A stretch of DNA of 64,000 nucleotides from CAZJWC01 sp964550125. GTDB lineage: Bacteria > Bacillota > Clostridia > Christensenellales > Borkfalkiaceae. The stretch is taken from the NCBI GenBank assembly GCA_964550125.1, contig CAZJWC010000004.1:73341-137340 (forward strand), given 5' to 3'. The notes below the pieces were generated by a model. It searched no databases. It saw only the letters and a list, made by a program, of their open reading frames with translations, and was not told the origin of the DNA. Made by a program: the position numbers and the translations under genes. Of the stretch, positions 43,946 through 53,195 are shown one piece after another (within the stretch, counting starts at the first letter, position 1; each line of letters opens with the position of its first letter).

Positions 43946-45826
43946 ATGGAAAATAAAAATAGTTCAATTAAGATATTTGTATCTTGTCATAAACCTTCGC
44001 AAGTGGCAAAAAATCCTTTGTTATATCCAATTCAAGTAGGCTCAAAAATTGCACCCAAGCGTTTTGAGAATATGTTGCATGATGATGAAGGTGAAAATAT
44101 ATCAAATAAAAATAAAAAATATTGTGAACTTACTGCACAATACTGGGTTTGGAAAAATGTTGAAGCTGATTACTATGGCTTTTTCCATTATAGAAGATAT
44201 TTATCTTTCTCAAGCGAAAGATTTGAAACAAACAAATTCGGTGATGCTATTTTTGACTGTATCGATGACGATGTTGTTAGCAAAATAAATTGTCGTAAAG
44301 AAGATATGGAAAAGATGATAAACGAGTATGACTTGATTATCCCAGAAAAAGGTTCGTTTTCTGATGATTTAACAATCTATCAACAATATGAAATTGCTGA
44401 TGTTCATAAGATTAAAGATTTAGATTTTGTTTTAAATGTTATAAACAAAAAATATCCTCAAATGAGTGAAGTTGCTAATAAATATATTCACTCTACTAAG
44501 GGATATTTTTGCAATATGTTTATAATGAAAAAAAGAATTTTTATGGATTATTCAAAATGGCTTTTTGATATTTTAGATGAGTTTGAAAAGGAAGTTGACT
44601 GCGAGGATTATGACGCACAAAGTTATAGAGTTTCAGGTTATTTAGCTGAAAGGTTGTGTGGTATCTATTTGGAGTGGCTTAATCAAAATAAGGATTTAAA
44701 GATTAAGGAGTTACAAAGAACTTTATTTTTAAATACTGAACCTTTAGATTTACCTAAACCTGCATTTAAAGAAAATAATTGTGCAATCGTTATGACTGCA
44801 AGCAACCATTTTGCACCATATTTATCGGCAGTTATTCAATCAATAATTGATAATTCTACTAAAAAGAACAACTATGACATCTTAATATTAAATAAGGATA
44901 TAAACGAGCAAAATAAGGAAAAAATTCTTTTTCAAATAAAAAATAATCCTAACTTTAGTATTAGATTTATAAGTGTTGCTGGGTTTGTGCCCTTACTAAA
45001 AGGTATATTTACTAGAGGACATTTTGGTATTGAAACCTATTTTAGATTTTTCATACAAGATGTTTTAGTAAGTTACGATAAAGTGCTATTTTTAGATGCA
45101 GATATTATAGCAAATAGTGATGTGGCTGAACTTTATAACACTGACCTTGAAAATTATTGGGTAGGTGCTTGCAAGGACGCTGATACGGCTGGACTTTATT
45201 TGGGTGGATATTATTCACCTAACAAGAAGCATTATATGGATAACATACTTAAAATTAAAAATCCTTTTGAGTATTTTCAAGCAGGTGTAATGTTGTTCAA
45301 TTTAAAAGAATTGAGAAAAAACGTATCAACGAAAGAGATGCTTGAGTTCGCTTTGTCATATGATTGGGAACTACTTGACCAAGACGTATTAAATTATTTC
45401 TACCAAGGCCATGTTAAATTCGTTGATATTAGCTGGAATATAATGTTTGACTGGCGTTATTTAAGAATTGATAAAATTATTTCAAAAGCACCTCATTATT
45501 TATATGATATGTATATGGAAGGACGAAAAAATCCTAAAATTATACACTATGCAGGGCCTAATAAACCTTGGGAAAACCCCGAGGCAGACCTTGCAAAATA
45601 TTTTTGGAAGTATATTAGACGGACAGAGTTTTATGAGGATGTTATTTATAGAGAGTTTAGAACTTCCATTAATAATATCGCATGGGAGTTTAATTCAAAA
45701 ATACCCGTTCTACCTGAAAAGATTTCTTTTAAGAGGAAAGTGCTTAATTTCTTCCTGCCTGTCGGCTCAAAAAGAAGAAAATTTGTAAAAAAAATTTTCC
45801 GTAGAAATAAGAAAAAGACTGATTGA
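43946..45826 (+). CDS. DUF4422 + GT8 glycosyltransferase
   Basis: 626 residues, two enzymatic halves. Residues 1-260 are DUF4422-like: 'KIFVSCHKPSQV', 'CELTAQYWVWKN', 'DYYGFFHYRRYLSF'. Residues 275-560 are GT8: 'ASNHFAPYLSAVIQSII', the metal-binding DxD in 'KVLFLDADIIANSDVAEL', and 'IIHYAGPNKPW'. A basic C-terminal tail ends in lysine/arginine residues. Such proteins add sugars (often galactose or glucose) to cell-surface glycans from UDP-sugars. It is transcribed toward, and closely related to, the second copy at 48636-50483 on the other strand. Acceptor unknown. Confidence 0.85.
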   Translation: MENKNSSIKIFVSCHKPSQVAKNPLLYPIQVGSKIAPKRFENMLHDDEGENISNKNKKYCELTAQYWVWKNVEADYYGFFHYRRYLSFSSERFETNKFGDAIFDCIDDDVVSKINCRKEDMEKMINEYDLIIPEKGSFSDDLTIYQQYEIADVHKIKDLDFVLNVINKKYPQMSEVANKYIHSTKGYFCNMFIMKKRIFMDYSKWLFDILDEFEKEVDCEDYDAQSYRVSGYLAERLCGIYLEWLNQNKDLKIKELQRTLFLNTEPLDLPKPAFKENNCAIVMTASNHFAPYLSAVIQSIIDNSTKKNNYDILILNKDINEQNKEKILFQIKNNPNFSIRFISVAGFVPLLKGIFTRGHFGIETYFRFFIQDVLVSYDKVLFLDADIIANSDVAELYNTDLENYWVGACKDADTAGLYLGGYYSPNKKHYMDNILKIKNPFEYFQAGVMLFNLKELRKNVSTKEMLEFALSYDWELLDQDVLNYFYQGHVKFVDISWNIMFDWRYLRIDKIISKAPHYLYDMYMEGRKNPKIIHYAGPNKPWENPEADLAKYFWKYIRRTEFYEDVIYREFRTSINNIAWEFNSKIPVLPEKISFKRKVLNFFLPVGSKRRKFVKKIFRRNKKKTD

Positions 45827-45846
45827 TTTCAATCAGTCTTTTGTTT
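45813..45846. terminator. Bidirectional terminator overlapping the stop codon
   Basis: A 13-bp stem (AAAAGACTGATTG / CAATCAGTCTTTT) with T runs on both strands serves the plus-strand glycosyltransferase, whose TGA stop lies in the stem and loop, and the minus-strand epimerase operon ending at 45857. Confidence 0.85.
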
Positions 45847-45856
45847 TATATTAGGT

Positions 45857-46771
45857 TTAATTTATTTCTTTAATCCACTCAAAAGTCTTTCTTATGCCTT
45901 CACTAAAACTAACTGTCGCTTCAAAACCCGTATCTTCTTTTGTTCTTGTAATATCAAATTTTGAAAGGGGAAGGTCAGTTCCAGTAAAAGGAATATCACC
46001 AAAAATAAACTCCTTGTCAGGTGCTACGGTATTTTTTATTTCTAAAATGAAATTGCGTAAAGGCTGTGCCTTTCCACTGCCTATCAAATATTCTGTGAAG
46101 GGCTTACCCTTTTCACCTATCAAATAAAAGGCTCTTGCAACATCAGTGATGTAAACAAAGTCATAGTTTTGAGTGCCTGCAGTAAATTGCAAAGGCTCAT
46201 TGTTTAAAATTTTTCTTAATGTTGAATTGATTAGTCTAGGTGATAGTTCACCAACTCCAAAAGTGTTTGTAATTTCAGGCCAAATTAAGTCAATGCCTAA
46301 ATCTGCTGCGATTGACATACCCATTGTGTGTGCAACGAGTTTCCCACTACCGTAAATATATCCCATACCAGGTTTATTACCGGGAGTAAATGCACTTGCA
46401 AGGGTTTCGTGCTCCATAATGCTACCAGCACAAACAAATCGTTTGCAGCCCATTTCCTTTGCTAAATACATACAGTCAAAAGTCCATAGTGCATTTTTAA
46501 GTTGTGCCTCGGGATTTGCTCTTACAGGACCTGAAACACCAGCCCAAGCAAAGTGATAAAAAATATCAAAATCTCTTTCCGTAATTTTTTGCGATACAGT
46601 CTTAATTTCATCAAGTGAACACTCACAAACTGCTACTAAATCACTTTTAGGAATATTGTTGGTGAAGCCTTTCATATCAAGTGCTAATACTTGTACGTTA
46701 TGAGAGATTAACTCTCTTATAAAATAGTTTCCTACAAAACTATTTGCTCCCGTAACTATTGCCTTTTGCAT
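45857..46771 (-). CDS. NAD(P)-dependent sugar epimerase/reductase (SDR)
   Basis: 304 residues. Extended SDR with nucleotide motif 'TGANSFVGNYF', 'FYHFAWAGVSG', and catalytic 'YGSGK' (YxxxK near 146). I start at the internal Met (46771) because AAGGAG is correctly placed before it; the frame extends 10 codons further into the upstream gene. In this operon it most likely acts on the CDP-4-keto-6-deoxyglucose produced by the next enzyme, reducing the 4-keto group, as CDP-sugar reductases do. The stereochemistry of the product is not predictable here. Confidence 0.78.
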   Translation of the reverse strand: MQKAIVTGANSFVGNYFIRELISHNVQVLALDMKGFTNNIPKSDLVAVCECSLDEIKTVSQKITERDFDIFYHFAWAGVSGPVRANPEAQLKNALWTFDCMYLAKEMGCKRFVCAGSIMEHETLASAFTPGNKPGMGYIYGSGKLVAHTMGMSIAADLGIDLIWPEITNTFGVGELSPRLINSTLRKILNNEPLQFTAGTQNYDFVYITDVARAFYLIGEKGKPFTEYLIGSGKAQPLRNFILEIKNTVAPDKEFIFGDIPFTGTDLPLSKFDITRTKEDTGFEATVSFSEGIRKTFEWIKEIN

Positions 46772-46772
46772 T

Positions 46773-47840
46773 TTAAACTCCTTCCTTAAAAAATTCCTCA
46801 ATTTGACTATTCATACATTGGTCTATATCACCGTTAGAGTTCCAACATTTTACCCATTGAACTGTTTTTTCAATCGCTTTGGGTAAATTCCACCTCGGCG
46901 ACCAACCAAAAGTAGTTTTCAGTTTTGAACAATCAAGTTTTAGAAAATTGGCTTCGTGAGGACCTCCGTCATGTTTGTTTATCCATTTTAAGTCGTTTTG
47001 CCAGTATTTTACAAACAGGTCAACAATGTTACCTGTTGTAAAACAATCGCAATCGTCAGGTCCAACATTATAATAGTCGGCATACTTTATATCTTCATAT
47101 TGTTTTTGTGCAATCATTAGGTATGCGAATAGGGGCTCTAAAACATGTTGATATGGTCTTGTTGAGTGAGGATTTCTTACAATAATATCTTGCTTTGCAA
47201 TCGCTGAACGGACGCAATCGGGGATAATTCTGTCATTTGCAAAATCTCCTCCACCTATAACATTACCTGCTCTAGCAGTTGATATTGCCACCTTTTTATC
47301 GTTGAAAAATGAATTTTTGTAACTGTGTGTTACAAGTTCCGAACAAGACTTGCTGTTTGAGTAAGGGTCAAAACCGTCTAAAGGCTCGTTCTCTCTATAA
47401 CCCCACTCCCACTCATTATTTTTGTAAACCTTGTCTGTTGTAACATTTAAAAAGGATTTTACACTATCAGTTAGTCTAACGCACTCTAAAATATTAACCG
47501 TACCCATAACATTTGTTTCATAGGTATATTTAGGGTCTTTATAACTATCTCTTACAATAGGTTGGGCGGCAAGATGCAAAACTATTTCAGGTTGCACTTC
47601 ATCAAAGGTTTTCTTTAAAGTGTCAAAATCTCTTATATCTGCAATAACAGATTTCATCTTGCTCTTTAGGTCGATTATTTCAAATAAAGAGGGAGTAGTA
47701 GGGGGATTGGTTGAATAACCTGTAACTTTAGCCCCTGCATTTATAAGTATTTTGCAAAGCCAACTTCCTTTAAAGCCTGTATGACCAGTAACAAGTACTT
47801 TTTTATCTTTATAAAAGTTTAAATCTAATTTGCAACTCAT
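46773..47840 (-). CDS. rfbG: CDP-glucose 4,6-dehydratase
   Basis: 355 residues. 'VLVTGHTGFKGSWL' (NAD site), 'PEIVLHLAAQPIVRDSY', 'TTDKVYKN', 'YSNSK' (YxxxK) and 'VIGGGDFANDRIIPDCVR' are typical of RfbG, which turns CDP-glucose into CDP-4-keto-6-deoxyglucose. Preceded by the cytidylyltransferase three bases upstream and followed directly by the SDR. RfbH, needed for 3,6-dideoxy sugars, is not present nearby. Confidence 0.95.
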   Translation of the reverse strand: MSCKLDLNFYKDKKVLVTGHTGFKGSWLCKILINAGAKVTGYSTNPPTTPSLFEIIDLKSKMKSVIADIRDFDTLKKTFDEVQPEIVLHLAAQPIVRDSYKDPKYTYETNVMGTVNILECVRLTDSVKSFLNVTTDKVYKNNEWEWGYRENEPLDGFDPYSNSKSCSELVTHSYKNSFFNDKKVAISTARAGNVIGGGDFANDRIIPDCVRSAIAKQDIIVRNPHSTRPYQHVLEPLFAYLMIAQKQYEDIKYADYYNVGPDDCDCFTTGNIVDLFVKYWQNDLKWINKHDGGPHEANFLKLDCSKLKTTFGWSPRWNLPKAIEKTVQWVKCWNSNGDIDQCMNSQIEEFFKEGV

Positions 47841-47843
47841 TAT

Positions 47844-48626
47844 TTACTCCTTCCAAATCTTCCAAGGTGCGTTGCCTTTTGCGTATAAACTTTCTAGGAA
47901 TTGTTTATCTCTTAAGGTGTCCATACATTGCCAAAAGCCGTAATGCTTATAAGCGTTAAGTTGCTTATCTTTGCAAAGATTTTCAAGTGGTTCTCTTTCA
48001 AACATAGTTTGGTCGCCCTCAATATAGTCAAATATTTTAGGCTCTAATACCATAAAACCACCATTAATCCAGCCACCGTCCTCCTTGCTTTTTTCAGTGA
48101 AGCGTTCAACAGTATTGTTAGATGAAAACTCCATTACACCGAAACGACCGTTTGGTTGAATGGCAGTTAATGTTGCTAGTTGATTTGAAGAATTATGAAA
48201 TTCTAAAAGTTTATTTAAATCAACATCGCATACACCGTCACCATAGGTTAGCATAAAAGGTTCATCGCCAATAAAATCTTTAATTCTCAATATACGACCA
48301 CCTGTCATAGTGTTTAAACCTGTGTCAACAATGGTAACTTTCCAAGGTTCAGCAACATTTGTATGTGTGATTATTCCATTACTACCTGCTGAAAAATCAA
48401 AAGTAATATTTGATCTATGCAAATAGTAATTTGAAAAATATTCTTTAATTACATGTTGTTTGTAGCCAGCACAAATGATAAACTCGTTAAAGCCAAAACT
48501 AGAGTAGTATTTCATTATATGCCATAAAATAGGTTGATCTCCTATTTCAATCATAGGCTTGGGTTTTAAATGACTTTCTTCGGAAATTCTTGTTCCAAAT
48601 CCACCTGCCAAAATAACAACTTTCAT
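47844..48626 (-). CDS. rfbF: Glucose-1-phosphate cytidylyltransferase
   Basis: 260 residues, standard length. N-terminal 'VILAGGFGTRISEESHLKPKPM' is the nucleotidyltransferase signature, followed by 'LTYGDGVCDVDL' (metal site) and 'GGWINGGFMVLEP'. It makes CDP-glucose from CTP and glucose-1-phosphate, the first step of the pathway encoded by the next two genes. Confidence 0.95.
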   Translation of the reverse strand: MKVVILAGGFGTRISEESHLKPKPMIEIGDQPILWHIMKYYSSFGFNEFIICAGYKQHVIKEYFSNYYLHRSNITFDFSAGSNGIITHTNVAEPWKVTIVDTGLNTMTGGRILRIKDFIGDEPFMLTYGDGVCDVDLNKLLEFHNSSNQLATLTAIQPNGRFGVMEFSSNNTVERFTEKSKEDGGWINGGFMVLEPKIFDYIEGDQTMFEREPLENLCKDKQLNAYKHYGFWQCMDTLRDKQFLESLYAKGNAPWKIWKE

Positions 48627-48635
48627 AATGCACCT

Positions 48636-50483
48636 TTATTTTTTCTTTATTTTTCTATAAATTTTTTTAGCAAATTCACGCCTTTTTGTGCCTTTGGGGA
48701 ACATTTTATCTGCCATTTTTCTTTTCCAAGAACGTTTGACTGTATTTGAATTGGAGGTATTGTTTATCTCATTAATCATTAAACAAAGAAGTTTTTCATA
48801 AAAAGGACTTTGCCTTGCAACCTTCCAAAAAATACCATTTGTATCAGTATCGTGCAGGTAACAAGGCGTCCACCTCCCAGCAAAGTGTATGATTTTAGGA
48901 TTTTTCTTTGCTGCAAAGTATTCCTTGTTGATTTCTGCAGGAGCAAAATTTTCAGGCATTTCATCAGGACTATTGTTATGTTCTGTAAAATTCCAAGCGA
49001 TAGGTAATTTATAATATTTATCTGCAAAAAGTTCATTTAAAACATCTTGGTCAAGCCAGGTATAATTCTTTTTAGTAGACAACTCAAAAAGACTTGCTGT
49101 TGTGTGATGTTTTCTAATTTCTTTAAGGTTCATTATTAAAACACCAGCATTAAAGTAAGTGTAGTCTTCTTTAATCCCTAAAACCTTGGTATTGTATTTT
49201 TTGCAATGCTCATATCTAGGCATTTTATACCAGCCAGCTTGTATAGTATCTACAACTGCACCGATAGGGTGGTTAGAAATATCTGTATTGTATAGTTCAG
49301 CAATATCAGCATTTACAACAAGGTCGCAGTCAAGATATAAAATCTTGTCATAGTGTTTTAAAATATCAAGGGTAGTATAACGCAAATAAGTAGATATACT
49401 AATATGCATTGAAGAGGCTAGGTTTTTATTTGATAAATAATTAGCAACCTCTATAAATCTTAAAGAGAAGTTTTTGTATTCTTCAACAATTTTAGATAGT
49501 CTAATTTTGTTATTTTCACTTATATTATTGCTTAATAAAATAATATCGTAGTTATTATTTTCAGTTGAATTATTAACTATTGATTGAATAACTACACTTG
49601 CAAAAGGTGAGTATTCATCACTTGACGCTAAACAAACAGGAATATTGTTTTCCTTAAAATAAGGAGAGAGGTATGGCTCTGCATCGTTTTGAATAAACAC
49701 TTGTTGTAAAAATTTCACCTTTAAATCAGGGCAAATATTTTGTTGATGGTATAAGAAAATACCAAACAATCTTTCAGCAAGTAACCCGGGTGTACGTAGT
49801 TCATATACGCTACAATTTTGATAGTCCTTATTTTTGTCAAACTCATCCAATATGGGATATAGCCACTCACAGTACTTAAAGTACCATTTTTTATTCATAA
49901 TATACATATTTAAAAAATATGTTTTGTTTGAATTTATAAATGTTTGAGCGTCTTTTTTGTATTCAGGATAAAGTTTATATAGTATTTTTAAAGTTTCATC
50001 AAAATCTTCAATGTTGTGTTGAGGTGCACCCTTATAGTGATTATAAACAGTGTGTCGTGAAAAGGGGATATCGTTAAATTTGTTTAAATCAGAAACAACA
50101 GGGGCTATAATATCATAGTCGCCTATCACCTTTTCAATGTTGTTTTCATCTAAACCTAAAAGTTCTACGGTTGAGTCATCAAAATTGTTTACCATAACGT
50201 TATTATAGTTATCTGCGGGTAAAACATTTTTGTTAAATGAAAGGTATCTACGATAATGGAAAAAACCGTAATAATCAGCATCTAAGTTTTTCCAAGCCCA
50301 GTATTGAGCAGTCAATTCGCAGTAGCGTGGATTTTTTGATGAAATATTATCTCCGGTGTCATCTCTCAACATGCCGTCAAAAACAGGTTTGTTTTTAGCA
50401 CCAACATGAATAGGGGTAAGTATCTTGTTTTTTGGTACGAAACTATTTTTATGGCAGGAAACTAATATTTTAATATTTTTCAT
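48636..50483 (-). CDS. DUF4422 + GT8 glycosyltransferase (second copy)
   Basis: 615 residues with the same two halves as the 43946-45826 protein: DUF4422 ('KILVSCHKNSFVPKNK', 'YCELTAQYWAWKNLDADYYGFFHYRRYL') and GT8 ('ASSDEYSPFASVVIQSIVNNST', DxD in 'YDKILYLDCDLVVNADIAELYNTD', 'IIHFAGRWTPW'-like region with 'HFAGRW'). Note the metal motif reads DCD rather than DAD. A basic tail ends the chain. It is first in the CDP-sugar operon and likely consumes or co-operates with the modified sugar. A diverged duplication of the plus-strand gene is likely. Confidence 0.85.
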   Translation of the reverse strand: MKNIKILVSCHKNSFVPKNKILTPIHVGAKNKPVFDGMLRDDTGDNISSKNPRYCELTAQYWAWKNLDADYYGFFHYRRYLSFNKNVLPADNYNNVMVNNFDDSTVELLGLDENNIEKVIGDYDIIAPVVSDLNKFNDIPFSRHTVYNHYKGAPQHNIEDFDETLKILYKLYPEYKKDAQTFINSNKTYFLNMYIMNKKWYFKYCEWLYPILDEFDKNKDYQNCSVYELRTPGLLAERLFGIFLYHQQNICPDLKVKFLQQVFIQNDAEPYLSPYFKENNIPVCLASSDEYSPFASVVIQSIVNNSTENNNYDIILLSNNISENNKIRLSKIVEEYKNFSLRFIEVANYLSNKNLASSMHISISTYLRYTTLDILKHYDKILYLDCDLVVNADIAELYNTDISNHPIGAVVDTIQAGWYKMPRYEHCKKYNTKVLGIKEDYTYFNAGVLIMNLKEIRKHHTTASLFELSTKKNYTWLDQDVLNELFADKYYKLPIAWNFTEHNNSPDEMPENFAPAEINKEYFAAKKNPKIIHFAGRWTPCYLHDTDTNGIFWKVARQSPFYEKLLCLMINEINNTSNSNTVKRSWKRKMADKMFPKGTKRREFAKKIYRKIKKK

Positions 50484-50533
50484 AGTGTTTTCACTTTTCC
50501 TTTTGTATTAAAAAACTTTTTCAAAACAATTTT

Positions 50534-50562
50534 ATTCTATACTAATAGATATAATAAGTCAA
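50534..50562 (-). promoter_or_regulatory. Sigma-A promoter of the CDP-sugar operon
   Basis: Minus strand TTGACT (50562-50557), 17-base spacer, TAGAAT (50539-50534), 51 bases before the glycosyltransferase ATG. Confidence 0.75.
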
Positions 50563-50693
50563 GTGATTTTAACTTTAATACCTTTCCACCGTATTTAGTG
50601 AAAAACTATAAAAAGATATATATTTTTAACATAAAAATTTGTTATAAACCATTTTCAAAAATTAAATAATTGCATATTTTTTTGATATATCTA

Positions 50694-50722
50694 TTGTAAA
50701 ATGGTGACGAAAATGTTATAAT
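50694..50722 (+). promoter_or_regulatory. Extended -10 promoter of lactate/malate dehydrogenase gene
   Basis: TTGTAA (50694-50699), 17-base spacer ending TGT, perfect TATAAT (50717-50722). The 130 bases between this and the divergent glycan promoter are AT-rich and contain nothing I can identify. Confidence 0.75.
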
Positions 50723-50734
50723 AATTTCATTAAG

Positions 50735-50751
50735 TGTGAAAAATTATCACA
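50735..50751 (+). promoter_or_regulatory. Candidate operator at the transcription start
   Basis: TGTGA-AAAATTA-TCACA, an imperfect 17-bp palindrome (8 paired positions with one mismatch pair) placed about +6 to +22 of the predicted transcript. A repressor bound here would block initiation. The TGTGA/TCACA arms resemble sites of Rex (redox, NADH-sensing) and Crp/Fnr proteins; the downstream gene is an NAD(P)-linked dehydrogenase, which favours Rex, but this is inference. Confidence 0.5.
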
Positions 50752-50788
50752 TTTTTAAAAGATAATTATATTTGATATGGAGGGAGTA

Positions 50789-51892
50789 ATGCCTAATAAA
50801 ATTATTGACTGGACCACTCTTGAAAAATTTGTTTTTGATTCGTTTGTGGCTGTTGGAGTTCCTGACGAGGACGCTAAAATTGTAGTAGACGTTCTTTTAG
50901 AGTCGGATAAACGAGGGATTGAATCTCATGGTGTAAATAGATTTAAAACTATTTATATTGATAGAATAAAGGACGGAATTCAAAACCCTGTAACTAATTT
51001 TGAAGTTGTTAAGGAAACACCTACAACGGCAGTTGTTGACGGACATGATGGTATGGGACAGGTTATAGGTTACAAAGCAATGAAAATGGCTATTGATAAA
51101 GCAAAAAAATATGGTATGGGTATGGTTGCAGTTCGTAATTCTTGCCACTATGGTATTGCAGGCTATTATCCTTCAATGGCAATAAAAGAGGGTTGTATAG
51201 GAATTACAGGAACTAATGCAAGGCCCTCCATTGCACCTACTTTTGGCGTTGAAAATATGCTAGGTACTAACCCTTTAACGATAGGCTTTCCTACTGATGA
51301 GGAATTTCCTTTTATTTTGGACTGTGCAACCTCAATCTCTCAAAGGGGAAAAATTGAGTACTATGCAAGACTAAATCAACCCACGCCTGAAGGTATGGTT
51401 ATAGGAAATGACGGAAAACCTATGACTGATTCTCCTGAAATATTAAAGGCATTGACGGAAGGACGAGCAGCCTTTACTCCTTTAGGTGGTATAGGGGAAG
51501 ACTTGGCTGGTTATAAGGGTTACGGCTATGCAACTGTAGTTGAGGTTTTATCTGCTGCCTTACAAGCAGGAAACTTTTTAAAGATGCTAACGGGAAAAGA
51601 CAAGGAAGGAAACAAGCAACCTTACCATTTGGGACATTTCTTTATTGCAATAGATACTAATGCTTTTGAGGGTGAGGAAACTTTCAAGAGTATTGCAGGA
51701 GAAATTATGCGTGAGTTAAGAGGTTCAAAGAAAGCCCCTGATGCTGAAAGAATTTATACGGCAGGAGAAAAAGAGTGGCTTGTATGGCAACAGCGTAAAG
51801 ATGTTGGTGTTACGATAAATGAGTCCGTTCAAGCAGAATTTAACAAGGTTAGGAGTGATTTAGGAATAAAATGTCAATTCCCTTGGGATTGA
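50789..51892 (+). CDS. Ldh_2 family lactate/malate dehydrogenase
   Basis: 367 residues. 'SDKRGIESHGVNRF', 'VDGHDGMGQVIGYKAM', 'VRNSCHYGIAGYY' (conserved His region) and 'GTNPLTIGFPT', 'GGIGEDLAGYKGYG' define the Ldh_2/ureidoglycolate-malate dehydrogenase family, NAD(P)-dependent enzymes acting on 2-hydroxyacids. Substrate (malate, lactate, ureidoglycolate, sulfolactate) is not decided by sequence. I start at ATG 50789, which has GGAGGGAG just ahead; ATG 50777 overlaps that SD. A terminator follows. Confidence 0.88.
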   Translation: MPNKIIDWTTLEKFVFDSFVAVGVPDEDAKIVVDVLLESDKRGIESHGVNRFKTIYIDRIKDGIQNPVTNFEVVKETPTTAVVDGHDGMGQVIGYKAMKMAIDKAKKYGMGMVAVRNSCHYGIAGYYPSMAIKEGCIGITGTNARPSIAPTFGVENMLGTNPLTIGFPTDEEFPFILDCATSISQRGKIEYYARLNQPTPEGMVIGNDGKPMTDSPEILKALTEGRAAFTPLGGIGEDLAGYKGYGYATVVEVLSAALQAGNFLKMLTGKDKEGNKQPYHLGHFFIAIDTNAFEGEETFKSIAGEIMRELRGSKKAPDAERIYTAGEKEWLVWQQRKDVGVTINESVQAEFNKVRSDLGIKCQFPWD

Positions 51893-51905
51893 GTAAATAA
51901 AGATT

Positions 51906-51935
51906 AAAAAACAACTCATCAATGGGTTGTTTTTG
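51906..51935 (+). terminator. Intrinsic terminator after dehydrogenase gene
   Basis: AAAACAACTCAT / ATGGGTTGTTTT stem (12 bp, one G-U) with short loop and T run. Confidence 0.82.
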
Positions 51936-51945
51936 CTTTAAAAGG

Positions 51946-51974
51946 TTGCTGTCAACATAAAATTGTGCTAAAAT
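51946..51974 (+). promoter_or_regulatory. Extended -10 promoter of aminotransferase gene
   Basis: TTGCTG (51946-51951), 17-base spacer ending in TGC, TAAAAT (51969-51974), 28 bases before ATG 52002. Confidence 0.7.
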
Positions 51975-52001
51975 ATAAAAAAATATTTTAAGAGGAACAC
52001 A

Positions 52002-53195
52002 ATGTTAAATAAAGCAATGTATGAGTTGGGCAATAAAAGTTCAACCATTAGAGAAATTTTTGAGTACGGGAAAAAACGTGCTTTAGAGATAGGTGAGGAA
52101 AATGTTTATGATTTTAGTCTAGGCAATCCTTCTGTGAAGCCACCTAAAGAAGTTAAAGAAACTCTTTTAAACTTACTTGAAAATCAAAGTGAGATTGTAT
52201 TACACGGATATACTTCAGCCGTAGGTGATATTGAAACTAGAAAAGCGATAGCACAAAACATAAATGAAAAATTTTCAGTAGGTATAACTGAAAATCAAAT
52301 TTATATGACTTGTGGTGCTGCTGCTTCACTTACTATAACTTTAAATAGTTTAATGGAAGAAGGGGACGAGGTTATTGCATTTGCTCCATTTTTTCCTGAA
52401 TATAAAGTGTTCACTGAGAGTGCTGGAGGCAAGTTTGTACTGTCAAAACCTGATTCGAACTTGCAAATTGATATAAACGATTTAAGTAATAGAATAACTA
52501 AAAATACAAAAGCAATTATTTTAAATTCTCCAAACAATCCTAGTGGTGTTGTTTATAGTGAGGAAATTATAGTAAAAGTTTGCAATTTACTTAAAGAAAA
52601 AAGTGCTGAACTTGGAAAAACAATCTTCCTGATTGCAGACGAGCCTTATAGAGAACTTGTATATTCAAATGTAAAAGTTCCCTATATTATGAACTACTAT
52701 GAGGATACCTTCGTTTGCTATTCATTTTCAAAATCCTTATCTTTACCGGGAGAAAGAATAGGTTATATTGCAGTGTCCCCTAAAATGAAAAATTGGTTAG
52801 AGCATTATAAGGCTGTATGTGGTGCAGGTAGGGCACTTGGTTATGTTTGTGCACCCTCTCTCTTTCAAAGGGTGGTTGCAAAATGTTTAAACGTAACTGG
52901 TGATATTGCTGAATATAAAAGGAATAGAGATTTATTGCTTAATTCATTACGCTGTTATGGATACACCTGCGTTGAGCCTGACGGAGCATTTTATTTATTT
53001 GTAAAAGCCCCTAATGGAAACGCTTATGATTTTTATGAGCAAGCAAAAAAATATGAGATTTTAGTTGTTCCTAGTGATGATTTTGGCTTAGAAGGATATG
53101 TGCGTATTTCATATTGTGTAAGTTATGAAAGAATTAAAAATTCATTACCCTCTTTTGAAAAACTTGCAAAGGAGTGTAATTTAAAAGGAGAATAA
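52002..53195 (+). CDS. Class I/II aminotransferase (PLP-dependent)
   Basis: 397 residues, fold type I. 'DFSLGNPSVKPP' near the N-terminus, 'TCGAAASLTITLNSL', 'NSPNNPSGVVY' (about 170), 'IADEPYRELVY' and the PLP lysine in 'YSFSKSLSLPGERIGY' (about 243-257) are all present. The first two-thirds resemble aspartate/aromatic-type aminotransferases. The substrate is unknown; it is co-transcribed with an uncharacterised gene that begins one base after its stop. Confidence 0.9.
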   Translation: MLNKAMYELGNKSSTIREIFEYGKKRALEIGEENVYDFSLGNPSVKPPKEVKETLLNLLENQSEIVLHGYTSAVGDIETRKAIAQNINEKFSVGITENQIYMTCGAAASLTITLNSLMEEGDEVIAFAPFFPEYKVFTESAGGKFVLSKPDSNLQIDINDLSNRITKNTKAIILNSPNNPSGVVYSEEIIVKVCNLLKEKSAELGKTIFLIADEPYRELVYSNVKVPYIMNYYEDTFVCYSFSKSLSLPGERIGYIAVSPKMKNWLEHYKAVCGAGRALGYVCAPSLFQRVVAKCLNVTGDIAEYKRNRDLLLNSLRCYGYTCVEPDGAFYLFVKAPNGNAYDFYEQAKKYEILVVPSDDFGLEGYVRISYCVSYERIKNSLPSFEKLAKECNLKGE

